NCBI GenBank assembly: GCA_949130485.1
Contig: OX422188.1
Coordinates: 3,286,222 to 3,350,221, forward strand
Origin: Agelas oroides
Lineage: Eukaryota > Porifera > Demospongiae > Agelasida > Agelasidae
Length of the DNA: 64,000 nt
Direction: 5' to 3'
The position numbers were made by a program, and so were the translations under genes. Under the pieces are notes generated by a model, which was not told where the DNA came from, made no database searches, and was given only the letters and a program-made list of their open reading frames with translations. Below are positions 63,326-64,000 of this stretch, piece by piece (position 1 is the first letter of the stretch; each line of letters opens with the position of its first letter).

Positions 63326-64000
63326 GGATGATTCAGCATCTTACTAGTAAACAGTGCTAACCTATTTCTCACCACAAAACTAACCCTTTCTCCATTCTTG
63401 TTATTACTGTCACGAAGCACTAGTCGGCACCAATACCTGAGACTTCAAGGAGTCAAACACTGAAACAGTATGATATCAACAAGTTAAACTACTTACCGAT
63501 TTGTATTAAATATTCATAGTTTACACTTGTATGGGGAGTTTAACCCTTTCTCTAGCACATTTGGAGGGGCTAAAGACCCCCCAGCACCCCCACACCCACC
63601 CCCCTCCACCTCCCTGGTTTCGCTGCCTATGTCTACTTTCATGAAACAGTATACTTTGTCATTACATTGATCTTTTTGACCAGCATCCAAATTGATGTAT
63701 GTTTAAGTCAGAGTAAAGTGTTGCATAATATTTTGGACAATATTAGAGCTATGTGTTGTTCCAGAATCTAGAATGAGAGTGAACTTCTAGCTACAACAAT
63801 TGTTGGCAAAGGACCCTAACATGTTGCATAGTTTTCAATCTTGTGCCCTGCTTGTGTCAATTCTGTCATGTCAATTTGTAACTACTCAGTGCACTGAAAT
63901 AAGTTAAAAGTTACCTCCCTAAAACATCAGAGCTCTTCTCTTATTAATTCCCTAGATGTAAAACTTTGTGCTTCTTCCGGTGAACGTTAGTGCTACTTGT
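63326..64000. other. No recognised gene
   Basis: A CCCCCCAGCACCCCCACACC tract lies at about 63577-63610, the kind of C-rich run seen at the ends of some elements in this window. No exon of the kinase was recognised. Confidence 0.4.

Overview
The window looks like nuclear DNA of an early-branching animal, most likely a demosponge. The evidence is spliced genes with GT-AG introns, a secreted or membrane fibrinogen-domain protein, a protein kinase with the wording HRDLSARNVLL...SDLGNAR that I associate with expanded sponge kinase sets, and a very high load of small inverted-repeat transposons. There are no operons, bacterial genes, rRNAs, tRNAs or CRISPR arrays. The species assignment is inference from protein style, not from a search.

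Layout. From 1 to 10.3 kb there is no gene I can prove, only transposon-derived DNA: a ~0.73 kb element at 1308, a composite of nested elements at 3889-6168, and a perfect 140-bp inverted repeat at 6277/6881. From 10308 to 36215 (+) runs one large gene, an SLC18B1-like major-facilitator transporter. I traced 13 exons, including a 20-nt microexon, in a single continuous frame to the stop. Its first ~100 residues are not located. Its introns hold most of the repeats: a 2.15 kb fold-back element, a three-level transposon nest (14382-18279), a Helitron-like fragment, a decayed Ty3/gypsy retroelement (21.7-25.2 kb), and a 768-bp element carrying an intact HIRAN-like open frame, itself inserted in an element with a perfect 9-bp target duplication.

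From 36.2 to 51.2 kb lies gene-poor, repeat-rich DNA: minisatellites, a 250-bp segment present twice, a fossil CACTA/EnSpm-type DUF4218 segment, a 1.4 kb higher-order tandem array (58/60-bp units), and several terminal-inverted-repeat elements. At 51216-52633 (+) is a complete two-exon fibrinogen-related gene whose first ATG sits 4 bp from the conserved end of a MITE.

The most interesting locus is 55765-60543 (-). Nine exons splice in frame into a ~1,126-residue protein. In order it joins a CARF/ALS2CR8-like region, a MULE-type DDE transposase, a SWIM zinc finger, a basic segment, a CXXC (CpG-binding type) zinc finger and an OTU cysteine-protease domain. It is intact although two foreign MITEs sit in its introns. 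A 44-bp perfect inverted repeat and short outer inverted repeats flank it. It is either an autonomous Mutator-like transposon with unusual accessory domains or a host gene derived from one. At 61194-62090 (+) is the 5' and central part of a protein kinase gene; its last exon or exons were not found. The remainder to 64000 is another nested transposon pair and unassigned sequence.
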